A stretch of 64,000 bases of DNA from NCBI RefSeq assembly GCF_041929235.1, contig NZ_JBHFNP010000361.1, positions 76,421 through 140,420 of the forward strand, given 5' to 3'. Position numbers and translations under genes: made by a program. The stretch is from Microseira sp041929235 (lineage in GTDB: Bacteria > Cyanobacteriota > Cyanobacteriia > Cyanobacteriales > Aerosakkonemataceae). This document shows, in pieces, positions 34,662 to 43,376 of the stretch (positions are counted from its first letter, which is position 1; the number at the start of each line of letters is the position of its first letter). The notes under the pieces were generated by a model. The model was not told where the DNA came from, did no database searches, and saw only the letters and a list, made by a program, of their open reading frames with translations.

Positions 34662-36218
34662 TTACTGAAGTTTAGCGATCGCTCCCCTTTCCACTAACAC
34701 TTTCCCCGTTACCAAATCTCTCACCGTTGCCAATAATATCCGCTTTTCATTAACTTCAAAGCTTACTTCTACTCGATCCATTCCAGTTTGTCCCGGCGGA
34801 TCTAAATGGGCTACGCAAACTTGTTCGTGATGGGTTTCTAATGACCGATATTGTGATTGATGCTGTAGGTGGCTGCTTGTCATTCGCCCTCTGGCATCAA
34901 AGGTTACTTCTGCTTGGGATATATCTGCAACTTCCCCAATATCTAAACGAATTTCTCGCTGTCCATCGATTGCTGTTTGCAATATCAGCGATTCATCTCG
35001 CTGGCAGGGATATTTGCTGCCTTTTTCAAATAATGGCAAATAAGAATATGTTTTAATTTGCGGTTCCCACAAACGAATTGCATACCCGTGGCGCAAGTAA
35101 TCTTCTACTTCTACTACTTGAGGTAAGGTTAATGCACCGTGGGCGATTGCTTCAAATGGTTTCCCAACTTGTACGCGCGATTTACCAAAATATGATATAA
35201 TCAACTTCTGCACTGCGGGTATTAAACAACTTCCCCCCACCATTGCGACTAATTCTATATCGGATTTACTCACGCCTTTACTGTAAGCGATCGCCAAAAC
35301 TTCATCTAAAGCTTCCCGCAGTTGCTCTAGTAATTGTTGATTCTCTAATATTTCTTCTAATTCGTCTCGGTTTAAACTCACATCGTGGGCAATAAAATTC
35401 TCATCGTCAAACCAACTTTCTGACGCTGACTGTGCAGTTGAAAGTTGAATTTTCAATCTTTCGGCAATTTCTAATAAATTCTGCCTGCCGATTTCTTTTA
35501 TTTCTGAACGCGAAGACCCAATTTTCCTCAAATAATGTTCTACGATCCAAACATCAATATCAACTCCGCCAACGTAAGCATCTGATTTAGCAATTACTTC
35601 GGCTTTTAATACTTTTTTTCCACCACTTGTTGCGGCGGTACGAACTAAGCTTAAATCCAAAGTTCCGCCGCCGAAATCTACCACTAAAACCACAGAACCC
35701 GGTCGGTTTACCGCATATCCCAACGCGGCGGCGGTGGATTCATCGACGATTTGAACTTCGGTTACGCCTAATTTTTCTGCAACGTCGCGGAACCAGTCTA
35801 AATAGCGTTCAAATGCACCAACTGGGACGGTAAATATTACCTTGTCTGGGTTGATTTGTTCCGATGATAGCTGTTGCCAAATTTCTGTTAAAAACAGTTC
35901 CGATACGTATTCTGCCGAGTAACTATTGCCATCAATTTGACGGGGTGGCGGCTGAAAATCGGCGGCTAAATCGCGTTTAAATGCTTGAAAAAATCGCTCT
36001 GTTTGAGTAGAGGAGAGGCGTTGCGATCGCACGATTTCCCCAAACGCAATCTTGTCTTTCTGAACATACACTAAAGTCGGAACAACCGATACCGAACCAC
36101 CCGGCGTTTCAAACAACCGCGAAATCCCATTAAATCTCAACGTCCGTGGCGTCTGCGTCACCGGATCTAACGTACAAACAACCGTATTGCTAGTCCCAAA
36201 ATCAATGGCAATAATCAT
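34662..36218 (-). CDS. Hsp70/DnaK-like protein, short form
   Basis: A 518-residue Hsp70-family ATPase. The nucleotide-binding domain occupies about residues 1-360: MIIAIDFGTSNTVVCTLDP, then VVLVVDFGGGTLDLSLVRTA (phosphate 2 motif), and LVAMVGGSCLIPAVQKLI (adenosine motif). The rest is a reduced substrate-binding part of about 150 residues with no long lid, so it is shorter than DnaK (about 630). It probably acts as a specialised chaperone. The next minus-strand gene upstream (36291) is a likely partner. Its stop codon lies in the target duplication of the element at 34516. Confidence 0.9.
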   Translation of the reverse strand: MIIAIDFGTSNTVVCTLDPVTQTPRTLRFNGISRLFETPGGSVSVVPTLVYVQKDKIAFGEIVRSQRLSSTQTERFFQAFKRDLAADFQPPPRQIDGNSYSAEYVSELFLTEIWQQLSSEQINPDKVIFTVPVGAFERYLDWFRDVAEKLGVTEVQIVDESTAAALGYAVNRPGSVVLVVDFGGGTLDLSLVRTAATSGGKKVLKAEVIAKSDAYVGGVDIDVWIVEHYLRKIGSSRSEIKEIGRQNLLEIAERLKIQLSTAQSASESWFDDENFIAHDVSLNRDELEEILENQQLLEQLREALDEVLAIAYSKGVSKSDIELVAMVGGSCLIPAVQKLIISYFGKSRVQVGKPFEAIAHGALTLPQVVEVEDYLRHGYAIRLWEPQIKTYSYLPLFEKGSKYPCQRDESLILQTAIDGQREIRLDIGEVADISQAEVTFDARGRMTSSHLQHQSQYRSLETHHEQVCVAHLDPPGQTGMDRVEVSFEVNEKRILLATVRDLVTGKVLVERGAIAKLQ

Positions 36219-36290
36219 TGGGTAATTGCTAATTGGTAATTGCTAATTGCTAATTGCTAATTGGATAATTCTCTCCCGCTCCCCTGCTTA

Positions 36291-36827
36291 TTATTTAGAG
36301 GCAATAGGTAAAGTGCGGCTAACTTTGGCGGGGGAAAGGATGCGCGAACCGTCTCGGTACCCGACAAACCGGACATAAACTAACTCCCCTTCCCTCATAT
36401 CATCCGTATCGCCTTGATGCAGTTGGGGATTATATGGCACTTGTTCCCAAGGCGAACCTATCGGTTCGTATCCCCAACTTTTCAACATATTATCCAATGG
36501 GATAAACAGCGAAATTATATTTTTAGCCGGTAAATCTGGTTTCGCTTTCACCATTTGGCGAACGCTGGGATAGTTGGTTAACAAAGTTTGTAATTGCGAG
36601 AAGGTAGTACTCTGAAAATCAACAGTTAGTTGGCGAGATTGCTGCTGCAATTGTTCCCGAAGTCGCAAGCATTCTTGCCGCAATTCTTCGATTTCTCTAC
36701 TCGCAGTAATCCTATCGTTGATCCCGCTATCCTCAACGTCTTTCGGAGAACGAAAGAAGCTGAAACCTAGCAAAATAATCACCAACCACAGAACCAAACC
36801 GAACCAGAATAAATTGTTGTCATCCAT
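36291..36827 (-). CDS. Membrane-anchored GrpE-like/Hsp70-associated protein
   Basis: A 178-residue protein with one N-terminal transmembrane helix (FWFGLVLWLVIILLGFSFF, about 7-25). A coiled coil follows (REIEELRQECLRLREQLQQQ, about 44-63). The C-terminal part has LKSWGYEPIGSPWEQVPYNP, then VYVRFVGYRDGSRILSPAKV. The last block resembles the GrpE-type tail seen in cyanobacterial Hsp70-associated proteins. It lies just upstream of the Hsp70 gene on the same strand (72 bp of AATTGGTA-type repeats between them), suggesting a membrane-tethered cofactor. Confidence 0.65.
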   Translation of the reverse strand: MDDNNLFWFGLVLWLVIILLGFSFFRSPKDVEDSGINDRITASREIEELRQECLRLREQLQQQSRQLTVDFQSTTFSQLQTLLTNYPSVRQMVKAKPDLPAKNIISLFIPLDNMLKSWGYEPIGSPWEQVPYNPQLHQGDTDDMREGELVYVRFVGYRDGSRILSPAKVSRTLPIASK

Positions 36828-36828
36828 A

Positions 36829-36940
36829 TTAGGTAATTGCTAATTGGTAATTGGTAATTGGTAATTGGTAATTGGTAGCGGGTAATTATGACCCATTACC
36901 CATTACCCATTACCCATTACCCATTACCCATTACCCATTT
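36829..36940. repeat. Heptamer tandem repeats (AATTGGT and CCCATTA types)
   Basis: Two adjacent arrays of short tandem heptamers, TAATTGG/GGTAATT and CCCATTA, resemble the STRR sequences known in filamentous cyanobacteria. The second array runs into the 3' end of the DUF2997 gene (stop at 36924), so the C-terminus of that protein may have been altered by repeat growth. A further copy lies at 36222-36264. Confidence 0.85.
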
Positions 36941-37142
36941 TCTGCGATTGGTTTTGGTCAATCGTCACATTTTCTTCATCTTGATAGTATTCTGGCAGTA
37001 GTTCTTGAGATTCTACTTCACCCAGTGCTTGTTCGAGTCCCGCAGTATTCGCCCTACAACCCGAACCTGTACCGTTGAGGACGGTTTCTACAATTTTGCC
37101 GTCTTTGCCAATGCGATATTCAACCTTTTGATACTGAGCCAT
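36924..37142 (-). CDS. DUF2997 family protein
   Basis: A 72-residue DUF2997 protein. The conserved core is VEYRIGKDGKIVETVLNGTG, then GCRANTAGLEQALGEVESQE. The tail after about residue 60 is Gln/Asn-rich (QNQSQKMGNG) and lies in the tandem heptamer repeat, so it may be a changed end. In other cyanobacteria DUF2997 often sits near DUF1257 genes; here it is 20 kb away. Its function is unknown. Confidence 0.85.
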   Translation of the reverse strand: MAQYQKVEYRIGKDGKIVETVLNGTGSGCRANTAGLEQALGEVESQELLPEYYQDEENVTIDQNQSQKMGNG

Positions 37143-37228
37143 AAAAAATATAATGTCTGTGTCTAGTCAACTGTAACATGATTGTAGTCTGGAGCGCCCG
37201 TTTTCAGCCACGACCCTACTACAATCTT

Positions 37229-37330
37229 AGGACTTACGCAAGGGCGTTCCTATCATCAAAGTTTCTGCGGATATCTTTCGTTGCCAAACCGACGATTTTT
37301 CAAAGAAACTTTGGTGTTTGCGTAAGTCCT
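37229..37330. mobile_element. 102-bp MITE-like element
   Basis: Ends AGGACTTACGCAA (37229-37241) and TTGCGTAAGTCCT (37318-37330) form a perfect 13-bp inverted repeat. Inside is an AAAGTTTCT/AGAAACTTT dyad. No coding frame is present. The ends match those of the unit at 20050-20240. A target duplication is not clear. Confidence 0.75.
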
Positions 37331-37366
37331 GAATCTAAAATCTAAAATCTAAAATCTAAAATTCTC

Positions 37367-37747
37367 TTAACCTCCTGGTTTGCGGACATTATAATCCTCG
37401 TGGGACAAGACCTGGCAGGGAACCAGGACGCTACCGCAGTCGCGACAGATCATGCGGTAGTTGCGGGTAATGGGAATGCTGATCACAAAGCGATCGTGTC
37501 GCAGTCGCTTGCCACCAAATTCTGTATAATGCCTTTGGTTCTGTAAGGCAGCAATTACCACGCGAGCCTTGACGACTACGTGATTGGGCAAATCCCTCAA
37601 ATCGATCGGATCTGCTGCGAAAGTAGCTTCCCACTCTAGTTTTTGCTGTTTTTTTTGGTCCCGTTCTACCTGTTGTTGGACACAAAGATGGCAAACTTGC
37701 CCGTATCCTTTGTGACCGCACAGGAACGTCTTTTTTCTTCTAGGCAT
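37367..37747 (-). CDS. Zinc-ribbon-like cyanobacterial protein
   Basis: A 126-residue protein with two paired-Cys groups. The N-terminal one is FLCGHKGYGQVCHLCVQQQ and the C-terminal one is MICRDCGSVLVPCQVLSHED. Together they suggest one or two structural zinc sites. The middle is basic and Gln-rich (VERDQKKQQKLEWEATF) with an NHVVVKARVVIAALQNQRHY helix. The family is common in cyanobacteria, but I do not know its function. It is single and tail-to-start with the acylase on the same strand. Confidence 0.75.
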   Translation of the reverse strand: MPRRKKTFLCGHKGYGQVCHLCVQQQVERDQKKQQKLEWEATFAADPIDLRDLPNHVVVKARVVIAALQNQRHYTEFGGKRLRHDRFVISIPITRNYRMICRDCGSVLVPCQVLSHEDYNVRKPGG

Positions 37748-37877
37748 AACACATGCGGTGTGAATTCAAAAGGACACACCCATAGGGCTATTGCCTTAAA
37801 GACCCTGGCGGTCGATAAGGCACAAAAGCCACGAATAATAGCTTTTATTCTAAATATTTTAAATCTTCGAGAATCGT

Positions 37878-40007
37878 TTACATTCCCAGACTTGAGAAAA
37901 CTTGGCGAGACTCCAAGTGAGCAACAATTTCTTGTCGCTTACGCCACACAAATCTTAACTCCTTACGCGCCGCAAGTTCCAACTGATCGCCTATATTGGG
38001 CGATCCGGGTTGGGTAGCATTGCCGTAAGTGTTGAGTATTTTACCCTTTATCGGGTGAGAAAATTCAATCGCCGCAATATAAGTATCGCCAAAAACCGCT
38101 CGAAATCCCCCATTGGGGATAGGTTCAAACTCGAGTACGCGGAAAATACCTAGTTCATCGGCACCGCCGTTAGCGGGTAAATCTACTTTACCCCGCATCA
38201 GCCGCATGACGTTGCCCCAAGGCACATCTAACGCGCCGTAGGCAGTTTGAAGTTTTGTTGCGGCAGCTTCCAGGGCAACGGCAGCAGCGCGGGGAGCGGC
38301 TAAACTTTTTGGGGTGGTAAGGGGGTTGCTTTCATCCCAGGGCGTGGCAAACATTCCAGACAAGTCACCGCGTTGAGATTTTATTTCCTCTACCCATAAC
38401 TGGAAAAGCAACGTACCGCGACTGTCGGCGTCGGCGAAACGATCCCATTTTTCCAATACATTTGCTGCTTGACGCCCTAAGGGACTACCGTATTGTCTAG
38501 CAGCAGCAATTAAATCATCGAGGATGCGATCGCTTAATTCCAAGCGGGTGGAATATTTATCCTCGATTAGTTTATCAAAGGAAATGCTGGCGTTTTCCTG
38601 TAACATTCGTACCGAACGCTGCGCCCGCAAACTCATAAACTGGGGTGCGATATAAGGCGGAAAATCTTTCGGATCTAGTTTTTGGGGAAATGTCGAACTC
38701 CAGGGCGGATCGTTACAATTTTGCACCCATCCGCCGGGAGGGTCAATAACTTTCGGCAATTCGCTAAACGGATGTATTTTTTGCCACAAAGTTTCACTGG
38801 TATCGCCGGGAACAATACCCTGCCAATAATTAAAATCTCCTTGGTTTCGCACGGGTACATATCCGTTAAATAGATACATAATATGACCGTCGCGATCGCC
38901 GTAAATTACATTAAAAAATGGCAGTTGGTGTCGTTGGAGTGCTGCTTGAAACTCGGTGAGGTTTTTCGCCTTGGCGGTATTCCACAATTGCTCTATGATG
39001 CCGTAGGCGGGAAAGCGATCTACGCCGACGATGCGGATAGCGATCGCACTTCCATCTTTTTCTACCACGGGGCCGTGTATAGACCGCCGTACTAATAGCA
39101 ATTCTTCCTTAAAAGTACCGTCTTCTTGTCTAATTTTTATTGTTTGTCTAGAAGTTTCAAACTCGCGCACTTGTCCATCAAACCGATATCCCCCATCAGC
39201 TAAACTAAGTTTGTACAAATCGCATCCATCTATAGTATTATTTGTATGAGTCCAACCCAGATAATCGTTAAAAGCAATTCCCAAAACTGGAAAACCGACT
39301 AAAGTTGCACCGTAGGCATCTATTTCTGGTGACTTTAATTGTGCCTCAAACCAAGTTTGACCGCCAGACCATGCTAGGTGGGGATTTGCCAGTAACATGG
39401 CGTGTTTGGTAGTAGAGTGAGATCGAGCGATCGCCCACCCATTCGATCCCATTCCTGCCAATCTTTCCAAGTTAGCAATTTGTCCGCATCCTCCAGTTTG
39501 GGCGATAAAACTAAAAAACCCTAATTGAATATAAGCGAGAACGTCAGTTGCCGATATTGGTAAAACAACTTTCAATTCATCGGCTATTTTATCCGGATTT
39601 TGTTTAACATAGTCGTTCATCCCCGCCACAAAAGCATCAAGATAGCGGCGGAAAGCAGGACTTTGTTTTTGATACCATTCGGGTGCAGAATCTGCAAAAC
39701 CCATTATTCTGACTAACTTATCCCCATCGAGGTAATTTTTTCCCCAGTACTCGGCGGCGCGTCCCCGTGCCGTACCGTAGAGGCGTAAAATTAAGTTACC
39801 GTGATTTTGCATTTGCGCCCAACCAAAACCACGGGCGAGACTTTCCCGATCTTGAGCAAAAATATGAGGAACTCCCCAAGTATCCCAAAGAATTTCGTTG
39901 CTTTGTATTCCTGGGATACCGATGCTGCCAATAGCGATAAAGCAGGCTAGAAATAGACCTAGCAGCGATAGGAAAAGACGCAATAGTTTAGGATGGAGGG
40001 TAAGCAC
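37878..40007 (-). CDS. Penicillin acylase family protein (Ntn hydrolase)
   Basis: A 709-residue secreted or membrane-attached N-terminal nucleophile hydrolase. The signal-anchor is LLRLFLSLLGLFLACFIAIG (about 8-27), then the alpha chain (about 32-190). The maturation site is at RLAGMGSNGWAIARSHSTTK, with Ser in GSNGW as the expected nucleophile of the beta chain. It continues LLANPHLAWSGGQTWFEAQL, then the beta-chain Asn-type segment TINFI-like regions and FEPIPNGGFRAVFGDTYIAA. Substrates may be acyl-homoserine lactones, acylated peptides or beta-lactams. The start is a GTG at 40007; the next Met is far downstream. Confidence 0.9.
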   Translation of the reverse strand: MLTLHPKLLRLFLSLLGLFLACFIAIGSIGIPGIQSNEILWDTWGVPHIFAQDRESLARGFGWAQMQNHGNLILRLYGTARGRAAEYWGKNYLDGDKLVRIMGFADSAPEWYQKQSPAFRRYLDAFVAGMNDYVKQNPDKIADELKVVLPISATDVLAYIQLGFFSFIAQTGGCGQIANLERLAGMGSNGWAIARSHSTTKHAMLLANPHLAWSGGQTWFEAQLKSPEIDAYGATLVGFPVLGIAFNDYLGWTHTNNTIDGCDLYKLSLADGGYRFDGQVREFETSRQTIKIRQEDGTFKEELLLVRRSIHGPVVEKDGSAIAIRIVGVDRFPAYGIIEQLWNTAKAKNLTEFQAALQRHQLPFFNVIYGDRDGHIMYLFNGYVPVRNQGDFNYWQGIVPGDTSETLWQKIHPFSELPKVIDPPGGWVQNCNDPPWSSTFPQKLDPKDFPPYIAPQFMSLRAQRSVRMLQENASISFDKLIEDKYSTRLELSDRILDDLIAAARQYGSPLGRQAANVLEKWDRFADADSRGTLLFQLWVEEIKSQRGDLSGMFATPWDESNPLTTPKSLAAPRAAAVALEAAATKLQTAYGALDVPWGNVMRLMRGKVDLPANGGADELGIFRVLEFEPIPNGGFRAVFGDTYIAAIEFSHPIKGKILNTYGNATQPGSPNIGDQLELAARKELRFVWRKRQEIVAHLESRQVFSSLGM

Positions 40008-40017
40008 AACAGTTCGT

Positions 40018-40199
40018 AGTAAGGACTTTAGTCCTTTCGACTCCGGGTGGGCATCTTTAATTTTAGCCGCTCCGGAACATAAGGACTGAAGTTCTTACTA
40101 CCAACTTGTAGGACTGAAGTTCTTACTACCAACTGGGCAAGGACTGAAGTTCTTACTACCAACTTGGTTAGGACTGAAGTTCTTACTACCAACTTGGAA
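40018..40199. repeat. Tandem GGACTGAAGTTCTTACTACC units
   Basis: Four units of GGACTGAAGTTCTTACTACC plus an 8-10 base spacer start at 40083, 40111, 40141 and 40171 (steps of 28, 30 and 30). A diverged inverted partial copy (AGTAAGGACTTTAGTCCTTT) is at about 40018-40040. Part lies in the region between the divergent acylase and GST genes. Confidence 0.9.
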
Positions 40200-40234
40200 G
40201 AGGAAAACCTGACTACTTAAAACGATTGACTTTG

Positions 40235-40963
40235 ATGATTACCTTATACACCACACCATCCGTTTGGGGAATACCAAGTACTAGCCCCGCCTGTGCCAAG
40301 CTGGAAACCTGGCTTCGCATAGCAAAAATCCCTCACAAAACTGATAGAACAGCAAATATAGCAGCAGCGCCAAAGGGCAAAATACCCTTCATTGAATATC
40401 AAGGAAAACTGGTTGGCGATTCGACTTTGATCGTCGAGATGTTCAAGGAAAAAGAAGGGATAGATATCGATTCCTGTTTAACATCTAGTGAGCGAGCAAT
40501 CTCTCTTGCTTTCCGCCGAATGTTAAAAGAAAACACTTACTGGGGAATCGGGTACATTCGCTACTTCGTGGACGAAAACTGGCGGATTTATAAAGCATTG
40601 CTAGCTAGTATGCTGGGAAATAATGCTCCGCCAGAAGGATGGGAGCCATTCCTGGAAGAATTGCGGCAAAATTATCTCAATCAAATGTACGTTCAGGGTT
40701 TGGGGCGTCACAGCAGTGAGGAAATCTACCAAATTACTACTGCCGATCTGCAAGCACTATCGGATTTCTTGGCTGATAAACCGTTTTTTATGGGAGAGCA
40801 ACCCACGACTTTAGATGCAACTGCCTATGGGTATATTGGTAATATTATTAAGCCTCCATTTACCAGCCCCATCGTAGGTTATGCCCTGAAATTGGAGAAT
40901 CTGTGTCAGCATTGCGATCGCATGAATCAGCGATTTTTCAGCGAGTCTGAATTATCCGGTTAA
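40235..40963 (+). CDS. Glutathione S-transferase family protein
   Basis: A 242-residue protein with a GST-like N-terminal thioredoxin domain. It opens MITLYTTPSVWGIPSTSPAC and continues ETWLRIAKIPHKTDRTANIA, then KIPFIEYQGKLVGDSTLIVE (the cis-Pro and SNAIL-like Ser region). The all-helical C-terminal domain is about residues 85-240 and contains DKPFFMGEQPTTLDATAYGY. This architecture resembles the metaxin/failed-axon-connection-like group. The ATG at 40235 is chosen because it starts the beta strand; two weaker starts are upstream. It is divergent from the acylase. Confidence 0.85.
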   Translation: MITLYTTPSVWGIPSTSPACAKLETWLRIAKIPHKTDRTANIAAAPKGKIPFIEYQGKLVGDSTLIVEMFKEKEGIDIDSCLTSSERAISLAFRRMLKENTYWGIGYIRYFVDENWRIYKALLASMLGNNAPPEGWEPFLEELRQNYLNQMYVQGLGRHSSEEIYQITTADLQALSDFLADKPFFMGEQPTTLDATAYGYIGNIIKPPFTSPIVGYALKLENLCQHCDRMNQRFFSESELSG

Positions 40964-41104
40964 TTAACATCACGGCTTGTAGAGACGTTACATCTAACGT
41001 CTCTACTTAAACCCGTTAGAAAGTGTTAAGTCTACGCTTAATTAAAAACTGTGACAGTTGCGTAAGTACAGAGCGTATATAGCTTAAAAAACCGCTCGGA
41101 TTAC

Positions 41105-41746
41105 TTAATTCTGTAATCCCTGCCGTAGTTCATCTAGATCTGAAAAGGATTTTTTCAGGTCGAACTTAGCGGCAAATATACCCTTCACTAAGGCATCAAA
41201 TTCCTCTCTTGTGGGCTGCTTTTGCTCAACCCAAGCTTTAAGGATATCTGGCAGAGTCAGATAAGGGATGCCGAGTTCTTTCGCTACTTGACAAGCTTTT
41301 TTATCTGAAGATAAGAACACAGCCAATCCTTGGTAACGCTTTGCCAGAACTAAGCAGGCAGCCTCGCCTTTATCGCACTTTGGGTACTTTTCCTGGAGTA
41401 TCTCTCGTTCGTAGAGTTCTTCTACAGTCAAAGGTTCCACGATTAAACTTCCCTGCTGAAAGTGGCGAGGTAGCTGCTGTGAGTTTCTTAGCCACGTGCG
41501 TTCGCGCAAAGTCTGGCGTGGAGGCAACTGCTGAATCTTACGCTGTGCCCCTCGCAGTCCCATAGCCAATTCGCTTAACCCTTCATCATCCTCCTCCAGA
41601 GGGCGACTATTCTCGTCCCGGTTGTAAATCTCAGCCGGAAACTGAGCAGAGGAAACATTAAGAGCTTCTAGCAGTATATCTATCCCCCGTGGATGAGCAA
41701 AGCTCATAACCCGTAAAACCACAGTATCGAGGATCTTTTTTGACAT
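41105..41746 (-). CDS. PIN-domain protein (putative toxin)
   Basis: A 213-residue PIN-fold protein. Acidic residues fit the PIN site: Asp in KKILDTVVLRVMSFA, Glu in CDKGEAACLVLAKRYQGLAV, and Asp in FLSSDKKACQVAKELGIPYL. A middle basic region (about 70-110) is an unusual insertion. The C-terminus has LPDILKAWVEQKQPTREEF. PIN proteins are typically endoribonucleases. It is divergent from the HTH/ImmA-like/HicB fusion at 41881, with a TTAACA-TAG-TGTTAA dyad between. The pair may be a toxin-antitoxin unit. Confidence 0.78.
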   Translation of the reverse strand: MSKKILDTVVLRVMSFAHPRGIDILLEALNVSSAQFPAEIYNRDENSRPLEEDDEGLSELAMGLRGAQRKIQQLPPRQTLRERTWLRNSQQLPRHFQQGSLIVEPLTVEELYEREILQEKYPKCDKGEAACLVLAKRYQGLAVFLSSDKKACQVAKELGIPYLTLPDILKAWVEQKQPTREEFDALVKGIFAAKFDLKKSFSDLDELRQGLQN

Positions 41747-41779
41747 TAGCGTTAAAAATATTTTTTAGTAGCATTTAGT

Positions 41780-41794
41780 TTAACATAGTGTTAA
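41780..41794. promoter_or_regulatory. TTAACA-N3-TGTTAA operator-like dyad
   Basis: A perfect 6+3+6 inverted repeat lies between the divergent PIN gene (start 41746) and the HTH fusion (start about 41881). This size and symmetry suit binding by a HTH_XRE dimer, so autoregulation by the fusion protein is plausible. No experimental support is available. Confidence 0.6.
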
Positions 41795-41880
41795 TATAGA
41801 ACCATAAGTCTGAATGTCTTTCAGCGCAAGACAGAGATTTAGATATCCTCTGACTGAGGCTCTTTATTCGCGTGACTCCA

Positions 41881-43311
41881 ATGAACTACGACATCTTAGG
41901 TCAGCGTTTGCGTGTCGCCCGCGAGCGAGCTGGCATGACTCAAACTGAGGCGGCGCAATTTATAGATGTGACCCCGGCTGCTTTGAACCAGTACGAGAGC
42001 GGTAAGCGTCGGGTAGATGCTTTGAGTTTGGAGAGTCTGGCGAGGCTGTATGGAGTCTCTTTGCGATCGCTTTTCGGCGAAGAGGTAGCTCAAACAGACT
42101 GGGAAGAAGCCTTACGCCTTGGTTCCGAAACTATTTCAACTTCCAGTAAGGCAGGAATTGGGCATTTAATTGAGAAGGTTTATGCCCTAGAGAAACTGTA
42201 CAGGGAAACAGATACTCCTTTTCCTGAGCCAAAGCATCCACCTTTTGCACCCCTTGATAACTCCCGCTTAAAGGATGCTCAAACAGCCCTATTCGCAGCT
42301 CAAAAAGTCAGAAGTCACTACAACTTAGGGATGGTTCCCCTTAGTAATTTGCAAAGCTTTTTAGAAGCTCAAGGGTTGCTGGTTTTTACAATTCCCTTTG
42401 GCAAGGAAGAAAATGCGATCGCAGGGTTGTTTTTTCCTCACCCAAACCTGGGACACATTATCGCTCTTAACCAAGATAAGGCAAATACTTGGCGCTCGTT
42501 CCGCTTGGCTCAGGGATTTGCTTACAGTCTTTACCAGCATGACCGACCAGCAATAATTTACCGGCACGGAGATAATACTCCCTTACAGGCTTTCTCTGAC
42601 AAATTTGCCTCTTATTTTTTGATTCCTTCTGAGGCATTGCAAGAGCGTTTGCCAAGTTTGAAAGTGAAGACTGTTAGCCATCCAGCAGAGGTTGTACATC
42701 TATCTCGCTACTTCGGAGTTAGCTATGATATGATGCTCTATCGATTGGAACAAGAAAACCGACTAGCCAACTCTCAGGATAATTTTAAGAATGTACAACC
42801 TGCTGTTTTAGAACGACATCTTGGTTACAGTCCTTCTCCCGATCAATTTGGGAAGCGTTTTCTTTCTATAGAAGAACGACTTCCTCGAATTTTCATCGAA
42901 CTTGCCTACCGTGCTGTTGAAGAAGATAAACTTTCACTGCGACGTGTTGCCGAAATGCTTGGTATTAGCGATATAGAGTTGGAGGAGCGTCTTTACTTTG
43001 AGGAAACAGAAGAGTTTCAACAGGAAGAATTGCCCGCTCAACTACAACAATCAAATGAATTCTACCAAGTCAGAGATGCTCTAGGAGATTCTCCAATGAC
43101 TGGCGAACCTTTTACTGTAAAAGGACATAAATTTAATGCGATTGTTGTACAAGAAGAAGGCATATACATTGCTGAATGCCGTGAGGTAGGTACAGTCAGT
43201 CAAGGAAATACCCGTGAAGAAGCTATAGCCAATTTACAGAAAGCTACAGAACTTTATCTGAAAGAATTGCCACAGTCTACCAAACCCTGTACTTCTGGTC
43301 GCAATTCCTAA
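41881..43311 (+). CDS. HTH_XRE - degenerate ImmA/IrrE - HicB fusion
   Basis: A 476-residue protein in three parts. First comes a XRE helix-turn-helix (about 6-60: LGQRLRVARERAGMTQTEAA, ITPAALNQYESGKRRVDALS-like). Next is an ImmA/IrrE-like region (about 130-300) where the metallopeptidase motif HExxH is replaced: FRLAQGFAYSLYQHD instead of LAHELGHxx. The later Glu ligand is also gone (AFSDKFASYFLIPSE). Last is a HicB-like domain (about 410-465: KGHKFNAIVVQEEGIYIAEC, then SQGNTREEAIANLQKATELY). It is a probable antitoxin/repressor for PIN and/or HicA. A GTG at 41872 is an alternative start. Confidence 0.85.
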   Translation: MNYDILGQRLRVARERAGMTQTEAAQFIDVTPAALNQYESGKRRVDALSLESLARLYGVSLRSLFGEEVAQTDWEEALRLGSETISTSSKAGIGHLIEKVYALEKLYRETDTPFPEPKHPPFAPLDNSRLKDAQTALFAAQKVRSHYNLGMVPLSNLQSFLEAQGLLVFTIPFGKEENAIAGLFFPHPNLGHIIALNQDKANTWRSFRLAQGFAYSLYQHDRPAIIYRHGDNTPLQAFSDKFASYFLIPSEALQERLPSLKVKTVSHPAEVVHLSRYFGVSYDMMLYRLEQENRLANSQDNFKNVQPAVLERHLGYSPSPDQFGKRFLSIEERLPRIFIELAYRAVEEDKLSLRRVAEMLGISDIELEERLYFEETEEFQQEELPAQLQQSNEFYQVRDALGDSPMTGEPFTVKGHKFNAIVVQEEGIYIAECREVGTVSQGNTREEAIANLQKATELYLKELPQSTKPCTSGRNS

Positions 43312-43376
43312 CAGATAACTCTCACAGCCAAAAAATTTAAGCTAAAATCGGGAAAGTCCCTCTTTGGAAAAAATAA

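Noticed and set aside
40083..40199. Possible CRISPR array
   Set aside because: The 8-10 base gaps between 20-bp units are too short for spacers and no cas genes are near.
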